Notes under the pieces: generated by a model
Told to the model about the DNA's origin: nothing
Databases searched by the model: none
The model's input: only the letters and a program-made list of their open reading frames with translations
Part shown: positions 51,397 through 62,992 of the stretch, piece by piece
How the letters are laid out: every line of letters begins with the position of its first letter
Numbering within the stretch: the first letter of the stretch is position 1
Translations under genes and position numbers: made by a program
NCBI GenBank assembly: GCA_963978545.1
Contig: OZ021727.1
Location: 94,368,762 to 94,432,761 of the forward strand
DNA from: Linyphia triangularis
Lineage: Eukaryota > Arthropoda > Arachnida > Araneae > Linyphiidae
Direction of reading: 5' to 3'
Length of the DNA: 64,000 nucleotides

Positions 51397-51650
51397 TTTT
51401 TCATTGACTTTTAATAGGGAATAAAATAAGGAATGGTGTTTTTATTGACTTTCAATAAGGAATAAAATAAGGAATGGTGTTTTCATTGACTTTCAATGAA
51501 GAATAAAACAAGGAATAGTAGTTTTAATTGACTTTCAATAAGGAATAGTGTTTTTAATTAACTTCCAATAAGGAATAAAATAAGGAATACTGTTTTCTTT
51601 GACTTTAAATAAGGAAGAGTGTTTTCATTGACTTTCAATAAGGAATAGAA
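51397..51650. repeat. Minisatellite with alternating 47- and about 35-bp units
   Basis: Units contain TTTTCATTGACTTTCAATAA, GGAATAAAATAAGGAAT and a GGTGT/AGTGT end. Some lack the internal ATAAAATAAGGA segment, giving a shorter unit. About six units are present, differing by a few bases each. Confidence 0.9.
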
Positions 51651-54416
51651 GCAAAAATAATCAACATTAATAAACTTTTACGAACATGTATTTCACTGCG
51701 AAAGAAAAGTGTCTAAAATAGTGAAATGAAAAAAAATTCGCAGTTTAGAAATGTCGAAAGAGTAATTTTCTATTAACGGTTTTTATATACAATGTTTTGT
51801 GCTCTTAATATTGTCGTGTGAATCGTGAAGTGTGAAGGGAAACTTCATTTTTAATCGTTAGAATGAAAATTTCACACAAAAAAACAATGAATTTAAAAAA
51901 TGGGGTTTAGAACCCATTCAAAATGATAAAAACAAACTTACCTCGCTAATTAACTTACTAAATTGTAAAATGCAATAAGTTTGCGATATAAAGATCAGTA
52001 AAAAATTTCAAATATTGATTTTTAATTGATAAATCCATATCAATGGTACGAAACATAATGAAATTATTTGAATTTAAACAATGATGTACTACATAATAAT
52101 TATACATTTTTCTCTCATCAAAATCTTTAATTTTTAGTATAGCACTGAGGAATGCTATTTTTACCACAAATATCAGTTTAAAAACTGAACATTTGTTAAG
52201 ATACACATCTAAGTACCATTTGACATCCCAAACATCATACAATTTCCCAATACTACGCTGCAATAAAGTGATACTCAATTCCAGTAGCAAAATAAAATAC
52301 AAGCAATACTTATCGGGTGCACTCCAGCTAAGTGGTCAATAAAAGTGCCCTTTGACCCCTTCCCATGGGGTCTACCTTTTTACGACACTCCCATTCAAGG
52401 AACGTCTTCATTGTGACGCAATCAGGCTTATGACAGGTCTGGAATGGTCAATGGTCCTCTCTTGTAGCGATCTTCTCTTGGCTTGTCCATTTTGGAATTT
52501 ATGACTCTGTACTGGTCTCTTTTTCCAAGAAAGCTTTCATCTTGGGCTCCTGAAGTCTGTTGACCTAAAACAGAACTGAGCCAAGCTCTTTGTGTAATAG
52601 AAACTTCAACAAAATAAACAATTTAATAACGGGCTCTATTACATTTAAAATAATGTTTTTGCCTTTAAATGAAATACTCTCTGAGTGTTGTTACATTTGA
52701 AAATGAGGATATGAAAATGTATCCAAAGTTAAAAGAAAAAAAGACTGCTTTATAAAAGAATTGCAAGAAAGATGGTTCTAAACACGAATGAATTTTTCAA
52801 AGTAATAAATATACGACTCAGATAAACCAAGCATTTATATAATGATCTCTCTGAACACATTTTGAACGCTTTTTATTGATATTGATTCGAAGTGAATTTT
52901 ATTGTCATCCCTCTACAAATAGATTTTTTTTGGGGGGGGGGGGGGAGGGGTTTCACTGAGAATTAAAGAAGAGGAAAATTATCACTGTATATGACAATAA
53001 TAATTATTGTGAAATAAGGAGAATACTGAGCCAAAGAAAATACGGACAAGAGATGTTATTAACTAACAATTATAAGCTAATAATTTCATTTCATATTATA
53101 AATATTTTAAGTATCCAATTGTTTAAATGTAATCCCAAATCGACGAAAATCAAAGCCTTTTTAATTCTGAAATTTTATTCTTGTTTTTTTATTTAGAAAC
53201 GCTCTGAACTAATATTGTAATAAGCCACTTTTGACTCCAATCCAAATTATTTTCCCACAACACTCGTTTATCAGTTGTTATCTAAGTAATATCCACTAAA
53301 ATATCTTTTTAATAAACCTCTAAATTGTTTTGGACAAATTTTAATGCTAATCGTCCGATCTTGGCTATATTTGTGTAAGTATGTAGAATATGTGTCATCG
53401 AACTCTTCCCCCCCCCCCCTCCCCCATGCGTCAACTTGCTATATCCTTCCCAAGAAATTGTTTAAAATAATAATAACGATGTAATTGATGACAGAATAAC
53501 ATGAATTATACGAAAAGATTTTCCATATCTTATTGTGACATAAGCATATACGTGAGAGAGAAATTTAATTTAATTTGTACCTTTTAGATCTCATTAATAT
53601 TTCAAAAAATCATATTTGTAGTTTGCCATTCAAAAGAAGTGATATCGAAGGAAGAATTAAATAAAGAAAAACTTTTTGGTCGATTTTTAATTTGATTTCT
53701 GATGATTTGGATATTTTTAATGTATCTTTTTCTATGTTCAAGGCTAAATGTCTGCTGGTTTTAAATGTGTAATCTTGTTTTGTTACTATTGTTTGCTTGA
53801 TTGTGTACTATTCCTTGTACACTTTAATTGGAATTTTTTTCTGTAGTGTGCTTTATAATAATAAATAAATAAAATATGAGGGTACAACGACTACGAGCAT
53901 TTTCTATTCTCAGCAACTAGACCAAACTGGGTTATGTGTGCTTTATCCTCGGCCAAATAACGGGAGAGGGGATACCTTGTGATTTTTAGAATTAAAAACA
54001 ATTAGAAAATTCATATTTCAACACATTCGCTGCCGATCACGTGACAGATGAAATGTTATGTTTATGAGAGAGCTTGTGATAAGGCGTAACTCCCCGGTAG
54101 CTTGTCGTGAACAGCCTTCATCATGGCCTTCATGCTGGAATTGTCTGAAATAACAAACACTTATTTTTATTTGTTATTCAACAGAAATATTGGAATATCT
54201 TTTATTGAGATAAATCTTGCTTCCGTCTTTTTATGAGGTGTTAGCTGGAAGCTTCTATAAAGTGAATTTTATTAATGTTTTGCTCAGAAACATAAACAGA
54301 TGGAAACACTAAACGACGATTTTTTTTTTTTTTTATAATTATTTAAAGTAATTTTAAATACCCATTTAAAGCATAAATTACGCCAGTGCAACATTTAAAG
54401 AAATTGAATAATTTTT
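51651..54416. other. AT-rich stretch with mononucleotide runs
   Basis: A 114-codon minus frame at 51958-52302 is rich in I, L, Y and F, and no domain is recognised. A G-run lies at 52930-52943, a C-run at 53409-53418, and a GC-richer patch at about 52320-52600. No gene supported. Confidence 0.4.
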
Positions 54417-54422
54417 GGTTAA

Positions 54423-54582
54423 AATTCCAAGGCCGGTACAGATTCTACGCCAAGGTGATTTTTGCCAAACAATGGCAGCCCCGCCATTTTTTAATGACGA
54501 GTGAACTGCCTATGGTTATCATAATTTTGCTCTGTTTTATGTAAACAATTCTTGGAGCAGAATCCGTACGGGACTTGGAATT
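54423..54582. mobile_element. TTAA-flanked MITE
   Basis: The end AATTCCAAGGCCGGTACAGA (from 54423) is matched by the inverse right end AATTCCAAGTCCCGTACGGA (to 54582), with similarity continuing for about 30 bp. TTAA is present at 54419-54422 and 54583-54586, as expected of piggyBac-type insertion. It is 160 bp and non-coding. Confidence 0.72.
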
Positions 54583-55477
54583 TTAACCTTATTTTCACTC
54601 CTCCAATACAACAAAAAGTAAAACTGTGAGAATAGGAGTTGTGGAAATTAGACTGACTGTAACAATACATATATAGATGTTCTGTCACATTTGCAATGAT
54701 GAGTCCTCCAAACAATCCCATACATCAATTCAATAGGTTGTAAGAGACCCCAAACTTTTAGATAACTTTAAACAACACTTGAAACTAGTTAACTTAAAAA
54801 CGTGTTTAATTTATTCAATTGACAAAGAATTTCCAGCGACTTTTAGAAGATCATGATATAAATGTAACAATATCTCGTATGATTGCTATTGATACATGTT
54901 GCAGATATTGACGAACATGCATCATTTTTTAATTGCCTTATTTTTAGTAATTTGGCTCATCAAAATTAGCATTAAGATTAGTTAAGTTAGTACGCGGCTA
55001 ACAATAGGTACATCAATTGTTATATTATTTAATTAAAGCACCCATTAACGACCGTTGGCAAGAAAACTTGTCAATCGAAATTTTATTTTATTTGCTAATA
55101 AATTGCGATTGTGATTCCACTTATTTTTTATTTATTTTTTTAAGTCATAAAAATAATTTTCCGAATAATATTAGCATTTAAATGTAATACATCTTCTTGG
55201 TGTCAATAGAATTGAAGGAGTCATTAACAGAGCAGAAATCTAGAAAGAATTAATTGAAATGATTCTGAACATCTCTTCTTTCAATGGCATGTACTGGGAT
55301 TTGTTTAGTAATTCGAACCAACTAATATCTACCATAAAGAAGTTTAATTTCTTGCGATTTATGGATAATGTTTCGAATTACGTATATTAACTTCTTATAG
55401 TAAAACGATTAATTTTTCAATTGTGAGCAAATATCCATGACAATTTCACATCTTTACTTCGAATAGATAAATATGAC

Positions 55478-55530
55478 ATCTGATTAAATACTGGCATCTG
55501 TGATTAAATACTGGCATCTGTGATTAAATA
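55478..55530. repeat. 21-bp tandem repeat, about 2.5 copies
   Basis: ATTAAATACTGGCATCTGTG repeats twice plus a partial. A related GGCATCTGTGATTAA lies at about 55920 on the other side of the SINE. Confidence 0.8.
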
Positions 55531-55685
55531 CTTTTAAAGCTCCAATATTCGATGACTCTTTTCTCTTCAAATTGGTTGCCAAACTCAAGAATTTATTTTT
55601 TTAACCTCAATTTTTTTTCTAAAACTAAACTCTCCAAATTGGCTGATTTTATTGTTATAAGTTGTCTACTTCAATGCAGGTAGAT

Positions 55686-55878
55686 TGGTTGGTTGGTTAG
55701 TACGCTCAACACCTATCTTTATCCTCAATGACATCAGGCTAATCAGGCCAGGACCTACATCTTAATGTGGATTTCGAACCACAACTAACATCCATGCCTA
55801 ACCCAGGATTCGAACCTAGCACCTTTGGCAGGCAAGGCCAGAGCTCTAACCCCACAGCCATCAGATGGGCTCAGTGAG
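55686..55878 (-). mobile_element. tRNA-derived SINE (family 2)
   Basis: On the minus strand it has a GCCCATCTGATGGCTGTGG head with box A (GGCTGTGGGGTTAGAG) and box B (GGTTCGAATCC). A body unrelated to family 1 follows, and the 3' end is ACTAACCAACCAA. A short TSD, GGTAGAT, lies at 55679-55685 and 55879-55885. It differs from family 1 in its tRNA head but has the same type of terminal ACCA repeat. Confidence 0.88.
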
Positions 55879-55885
55879 GGTAGAT

Positions 55886-57129
55886 CTTTGTCATTAAATA
55901 TCTTCAATTTGTACACACTTGGCATCTGTGATTAATGTACCGTAATAGAAATTTGTAGAGAAACAATCGGCTTTTTAATGACAGGTACTCTCACAATTCA
56001 AATGTTTAATATTTATGAAAAGGATTGATATTAATAATCAGTTTTAATGACATAATTAATGCGATCCCTATGATAGTTAAATGTTGATTTATTTATATAT
56101 ATTTTTTCAAAATTTTTTTATTCACGCTAAATGCTAGGACAGTTTTTTTTTTTGTAATTTTAATTACTCTTTTTTATTCTAATATCACTAGGTTCAGATA
56201 CAATGTTACTTTTATATGAATTCGAAACATTCCATCCATGTCTGACCACTTATCCATAAAATGATGTGAAACATAAGTTAAAACCCTTTTATATTTCACA
56301 ACAATCAGCCATTGAATTGATTCCGTATGAACAATATTTGAACATAACTTACCTCGGGTGAGGGAATTTTAAAAAAATTCAGATTTATTATGCAGGTTAA
56401 GTTATTTTGATGATTCCGAATACTTATTTAAAATAAGTAAAATTGATATTGTGTATTTCTAGAGAATTGTACTGAACTTCATTTAAGTACACTGCTTCCA
56501 TACACCTAAGTACCAAAATGGCTTTTCATGTGAAGATTATTTCTAATAGGTGATTGTTAAATACAATTATCTATTTAGTAATATAAATTAATTAATTTAT
56601 AATTATACATAAATAAATTTAATAATAGTTTTGTATGAGTAATGTGTGATCAAAATTATTATTGTATGACAATTTTATGTGTCATACAATAGTATTTTTG
56701 TATGCTGTCATATTGTTAATGATAACCTGTTGAGTTTTATTCTTTAAAAAAAAAAACAAGATTTTTATTCAAGTTAATAAATTATCGAAATGCTAACTTA
56801 TAAAACAATACAATTTCATGATACACACAACCACATGTGTTAATAAGACATTTATGTGAAATTACAATACTCCAGTTTACTATTCTGGAATATGTTAATG
56901 ATCATTAAATTCCAAATGCTTAAACCAACTTCAATTTTACAACAAAACAAAACAAAAAATGCATCATTAACTTAATAAAAATAACGTCCTTTCTTAATTT
57001 TTAAAAAAAAAATCGGTGATGGCATTTTATCCAGCTTTCATTTTAAACCTCTATTTATGTGTAAACGGATAATTTATGTCGGTAATAAAATTCACACATT
57101 AACTGATATTTCTCATCCTAAACAATACA
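55886..57129. other. AT-rich stretch with a small hairpin
   Basis: A hairpin with arms of about 11 bp (ATTGTATGAC...GTCATACAAT) lies at about 56661-56690. Nothing else is recognised. It separates the family 2 SINE from the promoter-like block. Confidence 0.5.
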
Positions 57130-57539
57130 ATTTTCTATCTTTTTAGATCCAACTCCATATCAGTCGCTTCGCAGTCAGTAGTATTCAACATCGCACCTTC
57201 GAGGTTCGAGCTTATCTGCAAAGCGCCCCTCTGCGAATCCTAATTTCATTTTGATCATCACACTTCCATCTGACAGTTATGGGCCCGCCCATGAGTTACG
57301 ACTCCTCCTACCTTATCCAGTGATTGGCGAGCCAACTGACAGATTGACAGCTTTGTAACTCCGCCCACTTTCTGATCTTGTGCCTTGCGTAAAATATGGC
57401 CGACTTGGACCAAGTCATCTTTTCCCGGGAGTCATTTTACGATATTACTCCGAAGTCTTTTGTGCGATCAAGTTTATGTGCGCGACGACATCTAGAGAAT
57501 GACTCTGTCACCTGAGCCCTAATAGTTTGACGCCGACAG
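57130..57539 (+). promoter_or_regulatory. Candidate promoter and first (non-coding) exon of a plus-strand gene
   Basis: This is a GC- and CpG-richer block in AT-rich surroundings. It contains two TCAGT initiator-like motifs near 57160-57185, two CCGCCC boxes (57285-57290 and 57361-57366), an inverted CCAAT (ATTGG, 57323-57327) and a YY1-like ATGGCCGAC (57396). It ends in a strong splice donor, GACAG|GTAAGTTTTG, with the exon end at 57539. A 39-codon frame starts at 57396 (MADLDQVIF...) and stops at 57513-57515, before the donor, so it would be an upstream ORF if transcribed. The exon start is undetermined. The gene identity is unknown. Confidence 0.55.
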
Positions 57540-59605
57540 GTAAGTTTTGAACCTCATAAATTTCTTTATCGTCGAGATGTTTCGTGTTTTTTTGTTTTTT
57601 TATGAGAAAAGAGTGGAACGTTTTAATAAATAGTTTTTAATATGAAGGAAATGTGTTGAAAAGCGGAACGCGATAGTTTGGTTTTCATTTTACAGTTGAA
57701 TAAACAGATGTTCTCATATTTTACTTACAGTTGAAAAGATGGAATGTTTCTTTTAAGAAACTTTCCATACTGGAAATCCTAAAATCTTATTTTGAATTTT
57801 TTTTTAATTAAAAATATATAAATTGTAGATTTGTTTCGTAAGCTTTGAATCAAAATTATTTATAAATCATGAAGATTATAGAAAAGAAAACAAAATTATT
57901 ATCTAGCTATGTAGCTCCACGTTACTGGGAATCCATTGATATACATTGACCTTCGCATTTAAACACCTAAAAAAAAAAAAACTAAAGGCTCCTATTAGTT
58001 AAAATTAAAAACAGATCAAATGAAATGTAGTGAATTAAATGCCGATGTGAATTATACATTTTTGATTTTATTTCTTCGTTAAGTGGTCTTAAAATATACC
58101 TTGATCCATAACAATTGACATCAAAACGGGAGGTTGTAAGCATAGTATCTAAAACCTTTCATTTTAGAACATATATTTGAATGCGCATTGACAGTATCCA
58201 TTTTCGTCTGTAGTTACGCTCAGTTGGTTCATTCAAAATATTCTCGAAGAAGTTGGTATCTCAAACTATCATCGACTGCTTCTCAGATTTTGTGACGTTG
58301 CAAAAAATATATACTTTGTTTATGTAATGTTTGAATATGTCTTTGTCTATCAAACCTTCCTCTACTGAATCGCGAGATTTTTCACTTGCAAAGTTGGCGA
58401 TGTAAAGTAAATAAATTAAAAAAATAATCCACTTGGTTTCGAATAGTAACGTTTGATGCTTGTCGTGATACGGATATTAAACGAAACCACCAATGCACCA
58501 CTAGTTAAGTAACGAAATACCAATGAGTTAATAAAACTCCAAATTCCTCTGGGCGAGCTCCCATGATTTGGACAGTTTAATGCGTTATAAGTTGACGAAA
58601 TACTAGCAAAAGCGTTTCTGCATCAAGATTACGTCTCTGCCTGAAATTCGGGAACGGTACCGTAAGAATCGAAAAGACCAGCAGTATGATCAATCGCGAA
58701 GCCAATAACAGAGCTGTATGTATTTGTCTAAGAAGTCAATCTCCGCTCAGCATTTCGCTCAAGCTCAAAAATGTATATAGGGATGTATTTGAATATATTT
58801 GCTTAGTGTTCAAAATTACCGTCGCCAACGCGAAATTGACCCAAGTGCGGGCCAGCAATGAGATTCGTCCACATGTCGGCTATTAGTAAGGACTTACTGA
58901 ACTTAATAAGTATAAGAAGCGTTGTTACTGCATCGTAATCACTCCTATATTAGTTTTTAATAAGATATTCGTACATTGAGGCTTTATTTTTGTACATGTA
59001 ATATCAATTTAATATATAATTCGGGACTTCAAACATATCACTATGTAATTTTTAGTTGGATTTAGATCCCCCTATTTACAGTGGTGTGACGTCATCGTTA
59101 TTACAATATATTAATAACAGAATCAATTCTTAAGTTTCATTTAATATTTTTCATAAATTTATTTAAGGGAAATGCAAAATAAGACGACAGATGAAGTATA
59201 TAGACCTTATACTGATATTAAACACTTCTAGCGTTTTTATTCACAAGCCAACTAAAATATTATAACTTTTCACTTATTATATCTTTACATGCCCATCAAG
59301 AAGAAAAAAATATTTTTAATTTTTTTAAATTGAGAATAGTTCTCAATTTCATCACACATTAAAAACTTTTGCAACTTAACAACTCAATTAATTCGCCGTC
59401 GAAGTTAACTTTTGAAACAATCATTTCCAATATCTCGAGAAAACATGGATAAATTCGACATATTCATTCTAGTTTACTTTTATACGAGGAAAAACTAAAC
59501 ACTCCTAACGAATCCGGTCTTTCTTCAAAGCTCAAACCAAACACTGCAATTCTTTGTCTCCAGCTTAACTTCGCCCCCAAATTAAATATAATTTATTTCT
59601 TCCAG
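57540..59605 (+). other. Putative first intron of the candidate gene
   Basis: It lies between the donor at 57540 and a pyrimidine-rich acceptor TTATTTCTTCCAG ending at 59605. Composition returns to AT-rich with no other recognised element. A 66-codon frame at 58686-58886 is unsupported. CpG content and balanced composition continue to about 58880, so further unseen exons or regulatory sequence are possible. Confidence 0.4.
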
Positions 59606-59687
59606 TCTTCCAGCAAGATTTTGTCGCCAAGAATACAACAAGAGCAGCGCTGAACCGCCCGATGTGGCGTCCCTTTCCCTGATTGAG
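59606..59687 (+). other. Candidate internal exon (74-82 bp)
   Basis: A polypyrimidine tract and two successive acceptors (CAG at 59603-59605 and 59611-59613) precede a GC-richer segment ending at the donor GAG|GTAAGTTTTT (59687/59688). One frame is open across it (LPARFCRQEY, then SSAEPPDVASLSLIE). However, joining to the exon at 57539 puts in-frame stops without an ATG before it with either acceptor. It is therefore either a second 5' untranslated exon, or coding from an upstream exon not found here. Protein family not recognised. Confidence 0.5.
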
Positions 59688-60340
59688 GTAAGTTTTTATG
59701 CGGCTTGTACTCTTAAATTTTCTTTATAGACCACTTAAGGTGTTGGGATGGCTTCATAAAGTCAACAGGACTTGACTTGGGTGCATCGGGCTATCAGAAG
59801 AGGGCTCATATTCTTGTCACCGGGGCCGTTTACTACGCGGTGAACAAACAAGCCACGATCGTAAAATGAAGGAGAAAGCTTCAGCTTTTGTGCGTAATAT
59901 TCTCTTTCTGTAGGTTCCGTTGATTTGTTGTTTTTTAGAGAGAATGAAGTGGGGAATGTAAAATGCTTCAATCCCCATGCGAAAAAAAAATTTAAAAAAA
60001 TGAAGTCGTTGTGGAAGGGTTGAGGTATGTAGGAAGAGTAAATATTTGCAATGATTTTTAAATAATGGTTCGAAATCTCATCATTGAGAACTAATTAAAC
60101 GAACTTTAAGTTAATTATCGAACATAAGAATTTGTACACGTTACATGTTTCTTATTCTATCCAACAATTAAATTATAGAATACTACCTTTGTACTATATA
60201 GTAGGTACTTTAAAAACCCTTTACTTACTAGGTATGAAAGGGTTAAAACGTCTTGATTCCTGAGTTAATAAAACAAAAATAATTTAAAAAAATTAAAATG
60301 TGTACATAGTAACATATGCATAATGTTTTTATGCTTAAAT
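59688..60340. other. Putative intron sequence, nothing recognised
   Basis: It is AT-rich after the donor at 59688. A 69-codon minus frame at 59762-59971 has no recognisable domain. Confidence 0.4.
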
Positions 60341-60354
60341 TCTAATACTGTTGT

Positions 60355-60409
60355 TTGGCGCAGTATGGCCCATGTGTTGCCCTTGCGCCGTTAAACTTCA
60401 CTCAACCAA
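60355..60409 (+). mobile_element. 5'-truncated SINE (family 3 tail) with perfect TSD
   Basis: The 55-bp insertion TTGGCGCAGTATGGCC...CTCAACCAA is flanked by a perfect 14-bp TSD, TCTAATACTGTTGT, at 60341-60354 and 60410-60423. It contains only the 3' module and tail, with no tRNA head. The TSD proves this short piece was inserted as a unit by target-primed reverse transcription. Confidence 0.9.
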
Positions 60410-60538
60410 TCTAATACTGTTGTATAGATATCAAATACTCACCCACAAGAAAACTTGAAGACTTAATGTAATAAAACACTAGCATAAATCGCTGATTAGA
60501 AAGCTATATAAAGTAGAAGAGTAACAAAACTTATAAAT

Positions 60539-61493
<955 letters not shown>

Positions 61494-62338
61494 CTTCTTT
61501 TTAAATCCTTTATGTTAACTTCGATTCTGCATGTATGTTTATCGATAGCGGGGAAGCCTAATTAACCCCTTTGCCGTCATCCAATCGGATTAAAACTTGG
61601 CAAATAGATTCGATGTCAATGACAATGCATTCTATCAAATTTTGGTGGCTGTCATTGTCGCTAAAACGTCGCTTTTACGTAACATTTAACTGATCATTGT
61701 AGAGACTCTTTCTTGTTGCCAAAATTTTTTAATAAATAAATAATAACATTGTTTTAATAAATAAATAATAAAATTGTTTTAATAAATAAATAATAACATT
61801 GTTTTAATAAATAAATAATAAAATTGTTTTAATAAATAAATAATAACATTGTTTTAATAAATAAATAATAAAATTGTTTTAATAAATAAATAATAACATT
61901 GTTTTAGTAAATAAATAATAAAATTGTTTTAATAAATAAATAATAACATTGTTTTAATAAATAAATAATAACATTGTTTTAATAAATAAATAATAAAATT
62001 GTTTTAATAAATAATAACATTGTTTTAGTAAATAAATAATAAAATTGTTTTAATAAATAAATAATAAAATTGTTTTAATAAATAAATAATAAAATTGTTT
62101 TAATAAATAAATAATAGATATTTGGATGTGAATGCATAAATTCGCATTCATTTTTAATGAATAAATTTTGAAAAGTAGTTTACCATATATTTGGCTGATG
62201 CAGATGTTTTTAATATTAAATAGCAGATGCCAACACTAAAGCACACGCTGGCAACAGAACCAGCGCTTTGTTAATGAATATAAAAATTGACAATGCATTT
62301 AAAAGATTTATACTAAACACTTTTTTATGCGTTACATT
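61494..62338 (-). repeat. RepA dispersed repeat, copy 6 (expanded by an internal minisatellite)
   Basis: It is in minus orientation. The plus strand starts TTTTTAAATCCTTTATGTTA, with the AACTTGGCAAATAGATTCGA and TGTCATTGTCGCTAAAACGTC blocks, the array, then GATATTTGGATGTGAATGC, GCACACGCTGGCAACAG and the inverted head near 62338. The AATAAATAATAA block seen once in other copies has become a 15-unit array here. Confidence 0.85.
61740..62117. repeat. 25-bp minisatellite with dimeric pattern, about 15 units
   Basis: The unit ATTGTTTTAATAAATAAATA plus ATAAC or ATAAA alternates C- and A-ending units for most of the array (about a 50-bp dimer), then becomes all A-ending near the right edge. Two units carry TTTTAGTAAA and one is shortened by four bases. 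The near-identity of units shows recent expansion. Confidence 0.95.
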
Positions 62339-62494
62339 TTTTATAAATCATTACGATTATAAGCTAAAGTTTTTATTTATAAAGTGTATGTTTAGATTAC
62401 ATTTCTTTGTCATTTTGTGTTTATGCAATACAATTAAAAGAAAGAGAGAGAGATCTAAAAAAAAATTGTGGTGCTAAGCACGCTACGTACAGGG

Positions 62495-62992
62495 ACATAA
62501 AATCGGGCCGGTGATTTTAGATTTACGTTCTCCAAAATTTTTAATAATCATTAAACAAATTTTAGTAATTATTGTTAACATTAAGATAATTCCAATAATC
62601 AATGAAATAATTAATTTTAATGATTAAATACTTTTATGGATTAATAAACACTATTATGAAAATTAAATATTTGATAAATTTTATTATTATTTTAATATTT
62701 ATTTTTAATAACTAATTTCAATAATTTAATAGTTTTATTTAGGATTTAATATTAATAATTGAATTGTTTAATAATTAGTTCAATTAAATCGCATTTTTTA
62801 GTCGCTATTATTTATTTCGAATGAACTTGGTTTCCATAAACAATTGATAGTTTGTAGCAAAAACTAAAATTGTTAAATAAACAATGTCCAGGTATGTAAC
62901 TAGTATGTTTATTATTTAACTTCCGACCGGACCGGTTAATTTTTTTTACAGACACTGACCGGCCCGGTGATTGCACCGGACAATTTTATGGC
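62495..62992. mobile_element. Possible TIR element with AT-rich interior
   Basis: CATAAAATCGGGCCGGTG near 62499 is mirrored by the inverse CATAAAATTGTCCGGTG ending near 62992. The outer bases CAGGG and (inverse) CTGGC recall hAT ends, but no clean 8-bp TSD is visible. The interior is almost entirely A/T with ATTAATAATT-like repetition. Assignment is tentative. Confidence 0.45.

Noticed and set aside
51958..52302. 114-codon minus-strand frame as a membrane protein gene
   Set aside because: The hydrophobic composition reflects AT-rich codons. No start context, domain or partner exon. A donor-like GCGAG|GTAAGT on the minus strand at about 51944 is separated from it by a stop.
56345..56357. Minus-strand splice donor (CCGAG|GTAAGTTATG)
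   Set aside because: The sequence is a good match, but the upstream sequence on that strand is AT-rich with no exon-like block or acceptor.
57396..57515. The 39-codon frame MADLDQVIF... as the start of the gene's protein
   Set aside because: It stops before the only strong donor, so it cannot be the first coding exon with that splice site. It is kept only as a possible upstream ORF.
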